This document shows positions 35,255 through 48,607 of a stretch of DNA of 64,000 nt, piece by piece. The stretch lies in the NCBI RefSeq assembly GCF_029873635.1, contig NC_080422.1:5126001-5190000 (forward strand). The letters run 5' to 3'. Both the position numbers and the translations under genes were made by a program. The notes beneath the pieces were generated by a model. It had not been told where the DNA came from. It ran no database searches and saw only the letters and a program-made list of their open reading frames with translations. The stretch comes from Malania oleifera (lineage: Eukaryota; Streptophyta; Magnoliopsida; Santalales; Ximeniaceae). Within the stretch, counting starts at the first letter, position 1. Each line of letters starts with the position of its first letter.

Positions 35255-35570
35255 CACTAACCTTCCCTGAAGTTTGACAGAAAGAAAATGTCCTCCCCTA
35301 AGATTTCAAAAAATCCAAAGACATTCACTAAGGTTTCAAAAATCCCAAAGACCTCCCATGAAGTTTGTCAAAAAAACAGACCTCCCCTTATATTTTATAA
35401 AAAGACAAGTTTTTCAAGAGAAAGTATGCATCCTTTTGGCAAACAAGGGCGGTTTGTGCCATTTTTGACAAACCTCATGGGAAGTCCTTGCAATTTTTGA
35501 AATCTCAGGGAAGATCTCTATCTTTTTATCAAACCTTAGAGGAGATTAGTGTCTTTTACCCAATAAATAA
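35255..35570. repeat. Internally repetitive CTCCCxTGAGGTTT repeat
   Basis: Units of about 30-35 bp such as CTCCCATGAAGTTTGTCAAA and CTAAGGTTTCAAAAATCCCA recur and switch orientation near the middle. Related copies are at 53436-53760, about 2325-2520 and about 8690-8945. There is no coding function; it is an interspersed repeat of unknown class. Confidence 0.6.
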
Positions 35571-36024
35571 ATAAATAAACAATGCCACTATAAACCTTAA
35601 AAAAACCAAACATTAGAAAAAATGAAGTTAGAGCTTAGCTCAATCAAAATGTAATTAGAATAATAAAAACAAAATAATACAAATTAAAATATATTAAGAA
35701 TTACTTGATAATTATTTTATTTAATAATTATATTTTTCCACTAGCTCTTCAATACTTCAAGAACACTTTTATTGTATATGAAACCTAAAAAATGATGAAA
35801 ATATTTTTTAAATATTTCATCTTTCTTATTAGAACAATTGAGAAATAATTATTTAATCCATCAAAATGAATTCTAAATATTATTGCACAAAAATGAATTC
35901 TAAATATTAAAATATTGTTGCACAATAATGATTTCAAACTATTGTTGTTGCCTCAAGCAAATGGGAAAATTCTAATTTAAAATTGTTGCAATGATAAAAA
36001 AATTAATATTAAAACTAAAAACAA

Positions 36025-36074
<50 letters not shown>

Positions 36075-36639
36075 ACCAAACAACTTCATTTCAAATATAA
36101 AAATTGTTAAATTTTTAACTTTATTTTAAACTAATAAATCTAATTGTCACTACTATGCAAGGAATTAAATTTTGACCAAAACCCCAAATTACGACAAAAT
36201 TGTCAAATAACAAAGAAAATTCAGTTCACTCAAACATAAAATCTTGAATTCAGACATTTTTACAAAGAAAAAATAACAGATGGTATTCCAGGGATTGAAC
36301 TCTTCACCTTCCACTTCTCTAGATAAAATTTACACCTAAAATCTTTTAGGCTGCTAATGCACTACTATCTTTCTTCCCAAAGAAAAAAGTATCTATCAAG
36401 TTTATACTACAAGATTCTCCTTTGTTTCTTCTTCCCATACCATACCACATCGAAGACTCAGGAGATGTCATTTTCTAAGCAATTCTCTAAATGTGGACCA
36501 AGGAGCGGCAGCTGCAATAAAGATATTTTGGCCCTAATAAAACATTGCTCTTGCAACCTTGTGTAGAAAAACCAAGTTGATACAAAATGAGCAAATATAT
36601 GTCAAAGATGGTTTTAGCTAGTCAAGCAATTTAAGAAAC

Positions 36640-36754
36640 ATTCTTATTACATTTAAGTCTTAAATTATGTAAGCTTCTGAATGTTAACCTGGATCAGCTC
36701 CAGAACTGCTGCCTAAAGCATGCGGTGCAACCACACTAAAAAACCAAAGATAAC
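36640..36754 (-). other. Probable 3' untranslated region of the UBR7 gene
   Basis: Downstream of the stop codon at 36755-36757 the minus strand is non-coding. It contains AATGTAATAAGAATG at about 36650-36640, a plausible plant polyadenylation signal. Confidence 0.45.
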
Positions 36755-39700
36755 TTACAGTACACGCTTACGCTTCTTCTCAAGATTCTCAAAAACCTGC
36801 TTGACGTCGGCAGAGGTGATTGGCTTTGATGAGTCGAAGGACTCCTGGAAGCAGAAAATACCATAAAGCTTAGTGTATGAATCATCAATAATTTCTAAAA
36901 AAAAAATGGAAGGAAAAACACTTGTGTTCTTTCCCTTGCAACCAAGCCATTATGACATCAAATCATCAGGGGCATACCAGAAATGAATGAATCTCATTCT
37001 TCATGTCTGCAATGCCATTCAGAATCTCCATTTTCTCTACATGGCCAAGTTTGTTGAGAAAATTTAACTCAACACCCTCCTGTTGCTGCAACTTTTCTTC
37101 CCTCTTCTGCTTTGCCATCTTTTCGTACTCCTCAATTGAGTCTTCTTTGTCAAGCAGAAAGCCAACACACTTTTCCACATAGAAAGCTGTACATTTTTCA
37201 CATCTACAGAGGATATCCCGCCAGTTTTTAGAAAGAAACATTGGCTTACTCCTCCCTACAGTAGGTGGGGCTGCCAGCAGATCAACTCCAAGAATGCATG
37301 CAGTACTTCCATCGACATCTGGAATGCAGTGACTCGAACCTATGTTATTACCAGTATTTTCTCCAAGACCCAAAACCTTCTCATCAGATAGAGCTTCAGA
37401 GCCAGCACTAGTTATTGTACAATCCAATTTTGGGGAGTCAGATGAACAAATATCATTCTCAAGCTTTTGAGCGAATCCAACAGCAGATGGATCTTCAATA
37501 GTGCCTTTCTCCTCTGTATTACTTACTGTAGCATCATGCTGCCTGACTACTGCCCATATAGTTTGAGGATAAAGAGTCAAGAAAGAACAAACCAATGAGC
37601 ATGTCTGGCATATGAAGTCGTCATACAGAGGTTCCCCTTCCTCATCTCTTGGAATCTGTGATACATGTAAAGGAATTAGCATTGGATCTTAATCAAGAAA
37701 AGAAAAACAAATTATGAATACGTATATTGTGCTAATTGCCAACAACCTAAAAAATAGAGATTTCATTAGGGAAACTTCTCAAACATAAAGATGTGATGTG
37801 CTGACATTTCAAATGCACAAGCATTAAAATTGAGAGTGAGCCTCATTCCTTGAATTTTGCCCAGTTCAAAAGCATAAATGATGCATCCTATTAGAATGAG
37901 TATATACTACAGAAGTAAACACAGCAACCAATGATGGTACACAGACAATACCATTCAGAAAAAATTATGCAACTAACAATCATTGGAGAAATTCAATCAT
38001 TAGTATAATTTCCAATTTTCTATTAATATCTCATCCAAAGGCAAGTAGATGACCTTAATTAGAATCTCATAGTTCTGAGATCCAGTTCGTATGGTTTGTA
38101 TCAGTTCCACATCAAATCAACTCGAATCTTATATTACAATCAAAAACAACCAAATCATTTCTGGATCTTTCGATTCACCCTGTGAATGTAATAAATCAAT
38201 TTGAATCCATCTATTCACATGATTATGGACCTATCATATCCTGTCAGGTCTGACACGTTTGAAACCTCCAAAACAGAATTTCCTTTTTTATTACCTTTAA
38301 AAAAAACGATTACCTTCCATTCCTTGTCTACGTTAATTCAGTGCTGAAAAAGAGGAGAAAAGTAAAACAAACTTTGGGTCTGATGTTGCCTTCACAAAAC
38401 CATTCTTCACTCGTATGGGAGTATAGAGTTTCACCAATGAGAAGGGGCAGAACACTCGATGGCTAAGGTAGTACTCCACTCTGTTGCTTTTTTATTATAT
38501 ATATATCCTTGAAGAAGAAAGAGTGTACATAAAAGGAGCATAAGAAATCCTCATAAGGAAGAAAAAAAATTTTTAGAAAGGAAAAAATTACGATAAAAAT
38601 AGCACAGTTTTCCAATCACTCTGTAGATCCAAAAAACACAACCAATTAAAACACCCATCTGCAAAAGCCCAAAGCAAAGTCAAAAACTCAATCCTATCCC
38701 AAGGCAAAGATGGAGACTTCTTTTCCCCCAAAAAGATACGCATTTCTCTCCTACTAAATCCCCCACAAGATGCACAACCCCAAACCATCTCCACTGAGTC
38801 CACTCTCACCAAACTCCAAAAAAATGTAGGCAGTTTTGTTTAAGTTAATTGTTTCTTTCTTATTTAGTGAAAGCATATTCATGAATGACTGTTAACAGTT
38901 GATAAAGACAAAAAAAATTACTTTTTTTCTTGACTCCTTCCCTCAAACAACATAAACTTCCCTTTTTGCATACTTTTTCCGCTACCTCCCTTTTTATTGT
39001 TTAGGGAAAGCATATGCATGAATATGATATGTTATTGTCAAATTTTAGATATATTTTCCTAGTTTGCTTGTTTTTCATATATTATTATATGCATGTTGCA
39101 TGTCATTTGGAATCGATTATGGAAATTTGAACCAAATCTCATGATACAATCTGATTCTCGATTCCAAAAATTGAAATTTCAATTGATAATTTCAATCTCA
39201 TTGACAACAGCGTGTAAATCAAATAGAGAACATAAATCACAAGCACCTCATAACATTCTATATTTCAAACAATTAACAAGAGATTAGCAGAAACTTAACA
39301 ATCAATTTTTTGGGGACCCAAAGGTAAAAACCAAATAAAGGAGAAACTAACACTATGTACCTCCTCAGAAGATTCAAGACCAATATGCTCCTCATGAAAC
39401 CAATCCTCACAGATGCAGCATTGTATCATCTCCACCTGTTCTTCAGCATCTGGATCAGGATACAGACGACCACAGGTGCAGTATGAACCTTTGAAGTTAT
39501 GGTTATAAGAGTTCACAACATTTTCTACATCCTTGTTTGGGAAAAGCTTGCAGAAGAACTCCCCAAATTTTGAATTTCCACAATCACACCTAAAGTTTCT
39601 CTTGGTCCACAACTCCACAATCTTGTCAACACAGTCAAAGAAACAACCGCCCAAAAACATAAGAAAAAAATTATAAATGCAGCATATTATTCTTGAGGGA

Positions 39701-42700
39701 AAAAAATATATGAAGATCTGAAATGGGAAGAAAGCTTCTAAAACTTGAAGAAAATAATATCTCACATGGACATAATATAATGTATTTAAAGCAAGAGGTA
39801 TAATTCAAGTGGAGATGGGCGCATTGTCCTGTCCAACAATAAAACGGCATATGAAATTTATTTTTGCCTGAGCAATAAATCAACAGTAGAAACCCAAACA
39901 AAATCACTGTAATTAGTTTGATTCCAATCAAACACTTATGTTACCTTTTTGAACCATATAAACTAAATAAAAGTATCAAAATGGTTGAAATGTTCATGAA
40001 ATGAAGTAAATTATAACAAATAAATCCATTTTTCAGATGGAAAGAAAATACAGCTGAAAACAGGTGAATGCAAAAGCTCTTCTATATAGGTGAAAATGTC
40101 ACAGAGACCAATGCTGCGTCAAAAAACAGAAATACTGAGACTAATATTAGACAGGATAATTCTGAAAAACAAAAATTCAGCCATAAATATCAAAAGCAGT
40201 GTCTTTGTAGGTAGCATATGACATAAATTTCAAACGGCAATGCCAACAGCATTTAAAAAATGGTACAACTAGAAACTCAAAACACAAAAATGGTGATATT
40301 ATAAGTAGAGGACATTAACAACGGGTTACATCTAGGATTTCACACTTAAGATCAAAAGAAAAATTTCACTCATTTATTAGATGACCGCTTTCTCACAGTA
40401 AGCATTAGCAGGACTATTAAACAGAACAAAATATGACCACAAATCATGCCACAGTTTTAAAAAAAAAAAAAAAAAGTAAAAACCCAAAAGTATATTTCTA
40501 AAAGTGAAAGGATACAGAAAAAATAATACCTCATGGCCATCATGACAAGACAAGCTACAGGCCGTGCAAACCCCAGCATTCCCTTCAGGAGTGCAAGTTA
40601 AACACGAGAAAATTGCCTGCCTCTTCATATAACCTTTGTTATAGGTGCACTCTTTGCCTTCATCCCCACCCAATACCAAATCCGCTTCCTTTATATTCAC
40701 ATTATACAAAAAGAAAATAAACAATTATGCAATATTCAAAAAACATTAATTAGGTTAAAGGTTACACCCAAAAAGAAATCAATTTCAACGAACTACAGCC
40801 ATCTTCACCCCATAAAATAATATCACTAACAATCAAATTAATCAATTAAATATAGAAATTAGTTTAAGGCAAACATTTATTTGAGATTAGTTTTCCGAAA
40901 TATATTAGGAGTTCTTTTTTTAGCTACTCAAATTTGAAAATGCAAGGCTGTTCAATTCCAAAAAGAAAAAAAGTTACATCTCTCAAACAATACGGATCAA
41001 AAATTTAGATGGATAATTACCCAGCATCCAACCAAATGAACTGCCACCCAAGAAGCAAATGTTGAGGCAAAAGGAGTAGAACTTTTTGCCAAAATGAAAA
41101 AACTCTTATGTTGAATTGAGCACATAACTTGCAACTCCAAGCAATAAATGCTCAAATTGACTTATTGAAGTCATGCCCAATTAATGGCAATTCTTAACCT
41201 CTAATTTTGAGTGCATGAACACAATAACAGCCAAGCGAACAAATTAGAAAGGGATTTCTCAAAACCAAAATATTAAATATCTGTAATTTTATATCGTATT
41301 GAAAACAAATAGCTTTTGGTCTGTCCCTTTTTTGACTGTCAAATCTCCAGCTATCCTTTTTATAGACACAAGGGACTCTGCACAAGTGATGCAAAACACG
41401 CCATGCACTGAACAATCTGAAATGAAAAATGGGGAAAATACATGCATTGGGGGATAGTTTTAAGTTTTTAAAAATTTTAATTTACTATGTTGTCCCTTTG
41501 ATCCTTACTTTTAATTTTTAAGTCAGTATAATCTAAAGAGGGGCAATAGCTGGAATTTTCATGAATAAAGTATCATTAGGTGTTCCAAGGGGAAAGACAA
41601 AAGGATCTTTCCTTTCTTCAAATGGAGGGACATTAACACAACTTCTGGACAGTTGACTCCAGACACCTGTCCATGCACATTCTTCACGGATGGATAATAT
41701 TTAATATTAAAGATAAAAAATACTACCATTAAAGCGATTTTCAGCTTTTTTGTCCTTTTTCCATATCCCTTATTGCTCCTTTTTAATAAATTTAAAAGCA
41801 AATCAAAGAAAATTACTAATGTCATACTAAAAGTCATAGCAGTCTTACCACCCACTTCTTAATAGATACCGCTGCCCTTTAACTTCTAGTAGTATAACAT
41901 TTTACAACTTTTCAAAGAAATTATGCATAAGAATTTAAAATTTACATTAGCAGCATAGTTCTAAATATGATTATATTTATTTTTAAATAGATAGTTTTTT
42001 AATTAACCCCGAAGAAAAAGAAAGAGGAATTTGAGGAGAACTAAATGAAGATGTTTGATGAGAAACTATTTTAAGGTACTTGCAGTCTTGCAGATATTTG
42101 TTGGAGAGAGAGAGAGAGAGAGAGAATCCATTTGCCATAACCACAAACTAAAAAACGGAGGTCATGACCACTGCACAATGGCAATAGTGTGTATTCCAGT
42201 GCAAAAGTTATAAGTTGTGTCACTGTCATCCAATCCTTGCAATTTCTCAAAAGCAAACTTCCCAATTCAAAAAAATGGCCCACCCAACAGGATTGCCACA
42301 TTTTTATCAGTTTCTCATCCAAAGCTCTCCATAAAATCTTCTGGATTTCCCCTGTTGCCTAGTTTCCATACACCATGAACAAATAAATACTCATGTCAAA
42401 CAAAATGACAAACGGTATTAAGTTGTATAACATATGCTTATTTGCTTAAGATCATCAATGATGTCAAAAATCTAGATTGATTAGATAAACCATTTCTTCA
42501 CCACTCCCTTCTTGTTCCAATTGCCCCTTTGTCATGACCAGAGCCCTCAAAGTCCTTATATAACAACCATCATTCAATACGTGCAAAAATAAAACTTATG
42601 ATCCACATTTCCTATTGCAGCTAGTTGCTGAAGAGATCCTGCAGCCAACATGAAAAAGGAAAAGAAGAGGAAAGGGAGAGAGTAGAAAAGAGAAATGTGG

Positions 42701-44073
42701 GCAGCCATCAAGGTTTCTGGTTATGTGAAAAAATCCCTCAGATGCACCCATGCGTGTGTAAGAGAGAGTCAGAGAGAACAAATATTAAAAAAAAAAAAAG
42801 AATAGCCTGAATAATAGTTTTCCATCTCTCTCAAGGTCCTCCCTTGTGAGAAAGAGCACCTGATAATTGTTCTCTTGTCGAATATACAAATTTGACAGCA
42901 AAGCATTTAAATGCGGCTCTGAATGGTTTAGGGTTATCCCTTTCAATTCAAACAATTTCAGTAGTCATGCCAAGGGATTTGGGATTTATTCTGGCAAAGG
43001 GTCAAACACAATTCATCAAAGATGGAAAACCATAAAGCCACCATTAATACCGGGCCTACCCATGGATGAAGAATGACTAATGAGAAAGAAGGCATGGGCA
43101 GGAGAAAAAATCCCCATATGGAATAAACCAATTGGGTGAGATCTCAAAATTTTGTAGACAATTATAGTGTAGTATGTAACTAAAAGGATAAGGTGGTTGA
43201 AAGCTTTAAACTTACATTTTAGTCAAAATATCTCAGTAATATGTTAGAGTTTATATACAGGAATTTAAGAAATATTTAGGGAAGACGTTAAAGTGGGGAA
43301 TCCTCTTTCTAATAGTTAGGTACCATCTTATACCCATAATCTAACTTAACTGCATTCATCAATAAGGGAAAAGGGTACAAAAACTGGTAAACAAACCTCT
43401 CATCTGCTTAAAACCACCCATCCTACTATGCTCATTTCCCTTCCCAACTCTGTTTTAAGATATTGTAGAACTATACCCATTTTCCAGCATGAAACGTGAA
43501 AGCTGCAAAATAGCCCAATAAGCAAAGCAGCATAACACCCTACTATGAAAGTGAAAGATGATAAATAATGCAAATAAGTGTTCATTTTTTGCCATTTTTG
43601 GCCCTAGTAATTAGCAAATTGATTAAATTTCTGAAGTAGTATAGATTGTAAAAGTTGTCTTTGCATTTCCTTTTCCTTCTTCCCCTCTTTTCTTTTCCTG
43701 GTTTATGTTTGTATCCGGTTGAATTGAAATCAAAAGTTGAAAACTGTAGAAGTTGTCTTCAGGTTTCGGTTTTCCTATTCCAGCTACTTATGCAATGTAC
43801 TGATACCATGATCGATCAAAAAATAGATTATCCACCGTACATCATGCAACCCACAAACAAAACGCGTAGTATGATGCCACAAAACATCAATTCAAGAAAA
43901 TCCAATCAAAAAGAAAGCGGCCTACGCAACCCCCAAAATTTTGCGATCCATCATGCAAAACCCTAGATTTTGTATGTTAAAAGGAAGCTCACCAACTCTT
44001 GGTCCTCGACGCCTTTAAGGTACTCCTGAATTGAAACCGTCTGCTCAGCTTCATCTTCAAAAACATCGGCCAT
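36755..44073 (-). CDS. UBR7: UBR7-type E3 ubiquitin ligase (UBR box and PHD finger), five exons
   Basis: Exons on the minus strand are 44073-43993, 40688-40530, 39621-39361, 37655-36978 and 36844-36755 (81, 159, 261, 678 and 90 nt). All introns are GT-AG and phase 0, giving 422 residues. The start is ATG in MADVFEDEAEQTVSIQEYLK. A UBR-type zinc finger spans about residues 41-104 (C41, C56, C59, C68, C71, C75, H76, H79, C92, C94, C104), which in this family recognises N-degrons. A PHD-like finger spans about 128-186 (C128, C130, C148, C151, H156, C183, C186). A Glu/Lys-rich segment around 350-370 and the basic tail KKRKRVL, a possible nuclear signal, close the protein. This layout matches plant UBR7 (Arabidopsis At4g23860 as I remember it). 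UBR7 proteins elsewhere act on histone H2B; that role here is inference. Introns of 3.3, 0.9, 1.7 and 0.13 kb carry ordinary AT-rich DNA and one LINE tail. Confidence 0.93.
38488..38830 (-). mobile_element. Probable LINE 3' tail in UBR7 intron 3
   Basis: On the minus strand, 38812-38588 encodes a segment with LPWDRIEFLTLLWAF and DLQSDWKTVLF, like the C-terminal end of plant L1-type reverse-transcriptase proteins. It is followed by about 100 bp of untranslated sequence and an A-rich end (AATAAAAAA at about 38495-38487). It looks like a typical 5'-truncated insertion. The family call rests on wording alone. Confidence 0.45.
40689..43992 (-). other. Intron 1 of the UBR7 gene (3.3 kb)
   Basis: The donor is GTGAGC at 43992 and the acceptor is ATAAAG before exon 2. 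It contains a (GA)n tract at about 42105-42126 and short reading frames with no protein-like character. I see no recognisable element over most of it. Confidence 0.7.
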
Positions 44074-44273
44074 TCACCCGACAATAAGAAACCCTAAACT
44101 CTGAAACTGAAATATAAGTCTCTTAACAACTTTTTCTCTTTCGCCTCACGATATGGACATCCTAGGTTTCGAACTCCACTCGCGAAATCGCTGAAGCAGC
44201 TGGCGATGGAGACAAATGGTTTCGCTCCTTCCGAGAAGCTAGAGAGAGAGAGAGATCGTTCGTAAGGGATGAG

Positions 44274-44322
44274 TTAGGGTTTTATAAGGTGGGGGACTGC
44301 ACGGACATTTCCCGCCACGTTT
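44274..44322 (-). promoter_or_regulatory. UBR7 promoter: E2F site with ACGTGGC, TATA box and telo-box
   Basis: Read on the minus strand, AACGTGGCGGGAAA (44322-44309) overlaps an ACGTGGC ABRE/G-box-type core with an E2F site (GGCGGGAAA). About 22 bp further on is TTATAAAACCCTAA (44287-44274), a TATA box fused to the telo-box AAACCCTAA. A second AAACCCTAA lies near 44096-44088 in the leader. E2F and telo-box elements are known in plant promoters of growth- and division-linked genes. That this gene follows such control is inference. Confidence 0.6.
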
Positions 44323-44329
44323 AGCCGGA

Positions 44330-46807
44330 GAGGATCTTCCTTTAACTGAACAAAATAAAAAATCCTTTCCCTCCAATGATCAATTTTTGAATTGCTTCAC
44401 ATCTTGGGTATGGAACTTCTTTGCTTTCTCTTTGTTTTTTTTTTTTTTTTTTTCCTTTAATTTTTAGACAATTTAATACACCAATATATTAAAATAAATT
44501 TGACTGCATTTTAACTACCGTACATATTATTTTATATTTTTATTAAATTTATATGTCTTTCAATTTCTATATGTCCCTATTTGATAATTTTAATTGATCG
44601 CATTTACGTTTCCAAAATATGTCTTTTTTTTTTTTTTAAATAAACTCATTAAATTGAAACAATATGTAATTCAACCTTGAATTGAATTTGATAAGCATGT
44701 CCTAATTAATCGAGCAAAGGACTTTTTAAAATTTTGGATAAGTTTTAACCAACTTACATATATTTTAAAATTTTCTTTTAATAAATTTTATTGCATACAA
44801 AATATATTAAAATATATTATATGTGTTTTTATTCTTAAATATAATAAACTTATTTATTATATTGTACTTCCAAACTTTTAATCTAATTGTCCTTTAACTA
44901 TAAATATGAAATCAAGAACAAGAGAGTAATTGAATTAGATTAGTTTCATTAATAAATCAATTAACACTGGTCTATTCGAATTTTAAAACATTTACTACTC
45001 AACAAAATTAGGCATGTGTGTTTTACTTATGCTTTTTTTTTTTTGCATTTATTTGTACATTTATATTAAACAATTAACACAACCCTAATCCCGTCCAAAG
45101 AAATATATATATACTCATCATTTTGAATAACAGTATATTTGATCATAAATACGATATGAGATTGCTAGCTCAAAAGTATACTTTTAAAAGTACTTGGCAC
45201 GTAAACGATTAGAAAGATAATGAAAGTCTAACAGGTTTCGAAACTTCTAATGATATTTTTTATAGTTCTTGATCTTATGATGAATAATGTGAAATGGATC
45301 TCTTAAAACGTTAAAAAACATCTAACAGTTATAACTTGTAATATTCATATCAGGAGTTTTGAATTCTAAACTTTAAAAAGGTCAAATAAATAAGAAATAT
45401 AAAAGAAAAAATGAATCATCTCACGTCTTACTATCCAAACATATAGCTAAAACTCGAAAACCTTTTCTTCCACACCCCTCCCCCCTCCAAAAAAAAGGGG
45501 AAGGGGAATAATAGGTCGGCAGTTAAAAAAATAGTCAATTTTATTGCTTTGTTAATTTTTATTTAATTTTGCAAATGATCATTCAACACTTGTCGGTTGA
45601 TTGAAGTATTTTTGTAATAAACTAAAGCATAATATGTTCAATTTTTAACATCAGTTGGTAGTTTATATTTATGAAATATTTCTTGAATGTTTTATATATT
45701 TTGTCTAGAACTGCAAACGAGCAACACCGATCATGAGCAGTTCGAGAGCTTAACTTGGTAGGAGGTTTCTTGTCTTCAAGTATATAACCTTTGAATATAA
45801 GTCACGTCTCAACAACATCTAATTCAACTTGGGTAGGCTTAAAATTTGTTTGTTTTTATTCAAATTTTGTCTTGAATTGAATGATCTATCTATAGCAGAA
45901 AGTGGTATGAAATACAATTGACCAGCCCTACTTCCACCCACTCCTCACCAAATTTAAGAATGATGAGTGAAATATGCATAGTACCATAGTTGTGTACTTT
46001 ATAGGATCACGACGATTATAACTTTTGATTATCAAGAAAAGTGAAAAAAAATAAAAATGCTAAGTTTATTAACAAATTTTGATTTTATACATGTTTAATA
46101 TTTAAATTTTCTTAATTTTTAATCATATTAAAATAAAATTTTTTTTATAGTATTTAAAAGAGAAGGAAAATATTAGAGAAAATGAGTTTTTTCTTCTTCT
46201 TTTTTTCCCTTTCTTTTCATTTTTTTCGGCTAAAATCTTTAATTTGAACAAACCCTAAATATTTAGTTGACTAGAGAAGTTATATGAGTCATTGAACATT
46301 TTTGTGATATTTTTCATGGTGTGTTTGTATGATGAATTTCACAATTCAAATCTAAATTTTCATGAATTTGGATAAAAATAAATGTAATTATTTATTACAT
46401 TGTATTTAAAATTGCATGAATTTATATATGAAATTTATACATCAAACTTTCAAGTCATATTATCTTCAAGCATAAAAATTTGGTGGCTTAATTTTCAATT
46501 AAATTAAGCAAGGATTTTTTTTTGGCTACATCGATCTAGTTAAGTGGGGATGGAAAGGTCAATGCGGAATTCAAATTAGGGTTTAATTTTACTCCAATGG
46601 TATCACCTAGTTGAACAAAATGAAATAGACTTCTTTTTAGTTTAACTATTTGCGAGTGATGACAAAGTATAGTTGAATATATAAATAGCTACAAAGATAT
46701 CATTATTTTTTATTTTAAACCTTCTTTTAATATCCATGAAAGTATTTCAAATTCTATGCATGATTGTATCAATGTACTCTCCTAGTACGAAGGAGGTATG
46801 AAGTTGT
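44330..46807. other. AT-rich intergenic region upstream of UBR7
   Basis: No gene is seen. It has T runs at about 44430-44450, an M1 partial copy at 46020-46255, and a short AT-rich repeat at about 46316-46452. Confidence 0.6.
46020..46255. mobile_element. MITE-like repeat M1, partial
   Basis: The blocks TTTTGATTATCAAGAAAAGTG, TTTTCTTAATTTTTAATCAT and GGCTAAAATCTTTAATTTGA match the reverse-orientation members such as 54085-54360. The left terminus is not visible. Confidence 0.5.
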
Positions 46808-47015
46808 ACTCAAGTTAGGGATGGCAAAACGAGTTAGCGGGTCGGATTTGGGTGGGTTATAAATGGGTTTAGATTCAGATTGACCCGTTTACCTGTTTGT
46901 TTAATAAATAAGCTATAAAAGAATGCTCGTTAAGAACCCATTTAAAAATATAATTTATTTTATTATAAATTTTTAAAAACATTTCATATAAAGTGACATA
47001 TTTAAAAAAAAAAAA

Positions 47016-47402
47016 TGTAAGAAAACAGCAAGGAAAGTTTGGAAAAAGGAAGAAAGGAAAGTTCAGGTTTGAGAAGAACTTGAAATCTTCAACATTGAAT
47101 AATTTTTTCCTTTACAAAGAATTAGTATATGTAGGCTCTGCACAGCCTTCCTCACGAGCAAAAGGAATATTTACAACAGAGCAAAAACATAATATTTTAC
47201 AGTTCTGCACATAACAAACTATACAACTCAGCAAATGACAAAAAAAAAAACTAACTATGAAAATATATAAAAGCCTATAGCTAGCCTTTATCTTGTAAAC
47301 TGAGTTGATGACCATCTTGTAAAATAACTTCATTACTAAATGAATCAGCAATCATCAGCTTAAGATCATTGAGAGGATAATCATCCCCATCATTTTCCAA
47401 TA
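47016..47402 (-). repeat. 3' LTR of the copia fossil
   Basis: It begins TGTAAGAAAACAGCAAGG and ends at CATTTTCCAATA, where similarity to the other LTR stops. It partly overlaps the end of the coding interior, as often seen in copia elements. Confidence 0.75.
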
Positions 47403-48398
47403 TCCCTCGGGAAGATGAAGAATAGAGATTCACTATTCCCATATTGGATAGAAGAGCCTTAGTAAAAATATCAGCCAGTTGAGAATTTGTAGGGACATAT
47501 GCAGTCACAATGCTACCTTCTTGAATTTTATTTTGAATAAGGTGACAATCAATTTCAATGTGCTTGGTACGCTTATGAAAAACGAGGTTGGCAACAATAT
47601 GTAGAGTTGTTTGATTGTCATAGTGAAGAATTGCAGCATTCAAATGTGACATGTGCAGAACAGCTAGAAGCTATTTGATCCAAGTGAATTCACAACAGGT
47701 TGCTGTCATGGCTTGATACTCAGCCTCTGTAGATGAACGGGAAACAATAGATTGCTTTTTAAACTTCCAAAAGACAAGTGAATTCCCAAGAAATATACAA
47801 AAGTCTGTAATGAATTGTCTTGTGTTAGGACAGAAAGCTCAATCAGAATCACAGTATCCTTGCATTGTAATGGAGAAGAAGAGTACATCAAGGTCCCGTG
47901 ACTAGGATTTCCCTTTAAATACTTAAATACTTTATGAGCAGCATGTAAATGAGCATTAGTTGACTAAGACATAAACTGACTTAAAACTTGCACTGAGTAG
48001 GTGATATCAAGCCTTATGATGGTTAAATATAAGAGCCTTCCAACAAGTCTTCTGTAGATGCTTGGATCTGGAAGAGGGGAACCTGAAGTCTGGCTAAGTT
48101 TCAAATTTTGATCCATGGGAAGTTTTGTTGGTTTTGATCCAAGATTACCCGAGTTTGATAAAATGTCGAGGATATATCTTCTTTGACACAAGTGGATCTC
48201 TTTAGCAAATATGGTCACTTCAAAGCCAAGGAAATAACGAAGAGAACCAAGATCTTTAATCTTGAACTGAGTATTCAAAATTCTTTAAGAGAATTAATGC
48301 AGTAAAGAGAATTGCTAGCAACAACTATATAATCGACATAGACTAATAAAGCTGTGAAAAAATGCTCGTTAGGCGTTCCAGCTGGGAGTATATAGTTC

Positions 48399-48607
48399 AA
48401 GAGGGGGGTGAATGGACTTTTTTCACATATTTTGATTTTTTCTACAAAATAAAACTCTTGACAAGAATGCAAGTCATTATATCACAATATATAAATAAAT
48501 TCAAGCACGAGACATAAGTAAATGAGTGAAGGAAAAGAAAGGTTAACATCGGAGTTTTAACGCGGTTCGGCACCAAGCCTACGTCAACGCTTTTGCACCA
48601 AGTCAAG
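48399..48607 (-). mobile_element. Fragment of a family B-like LTR inside the copia fossil
   Basis: AAGAGGGGGGTGAATGG at 48400 and an AACGCGGTTCGGC...CTACGTC stretch near 48560 follow the same order as the start of the solo LTR at 4811 (AAGAGGGGGGTGAATTGG, then a GTTCGGAAAAAG...CTACGTC stretch). It abuts the family A fragment at 48608. Confidence 0.5.

Larger units (their letters stand above)
30387..36640. other. AT-rich intergenic region upstream of nothing recognisable
   Basis: No coding gene is recognised over 6.2 kb. It contains a (TA)n tract at about 30391-30425, M1 copies at 31619 and 33476, short AT-rich repeats at about 32950-33020 and 34125-34235, the CTCCC repeat at 35255, and (TA)n at about 36030-36071. 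The right end beyond about 36640 is the 3' untranslated region of the UBR7 gene. Confidence 0.55.

Noticed and set aside
36357-36566. 69-residue plus-strand frame downstream of UBR7
   Set aside because: It is short, matches no family I know, and lies in the probable downstream flank of the UBR7 gene.
42867-43076. 69-residue frame in UBR7 intron 1
   Set aside because: It is an isolated frame with no domain and lies within a well-supported intron.
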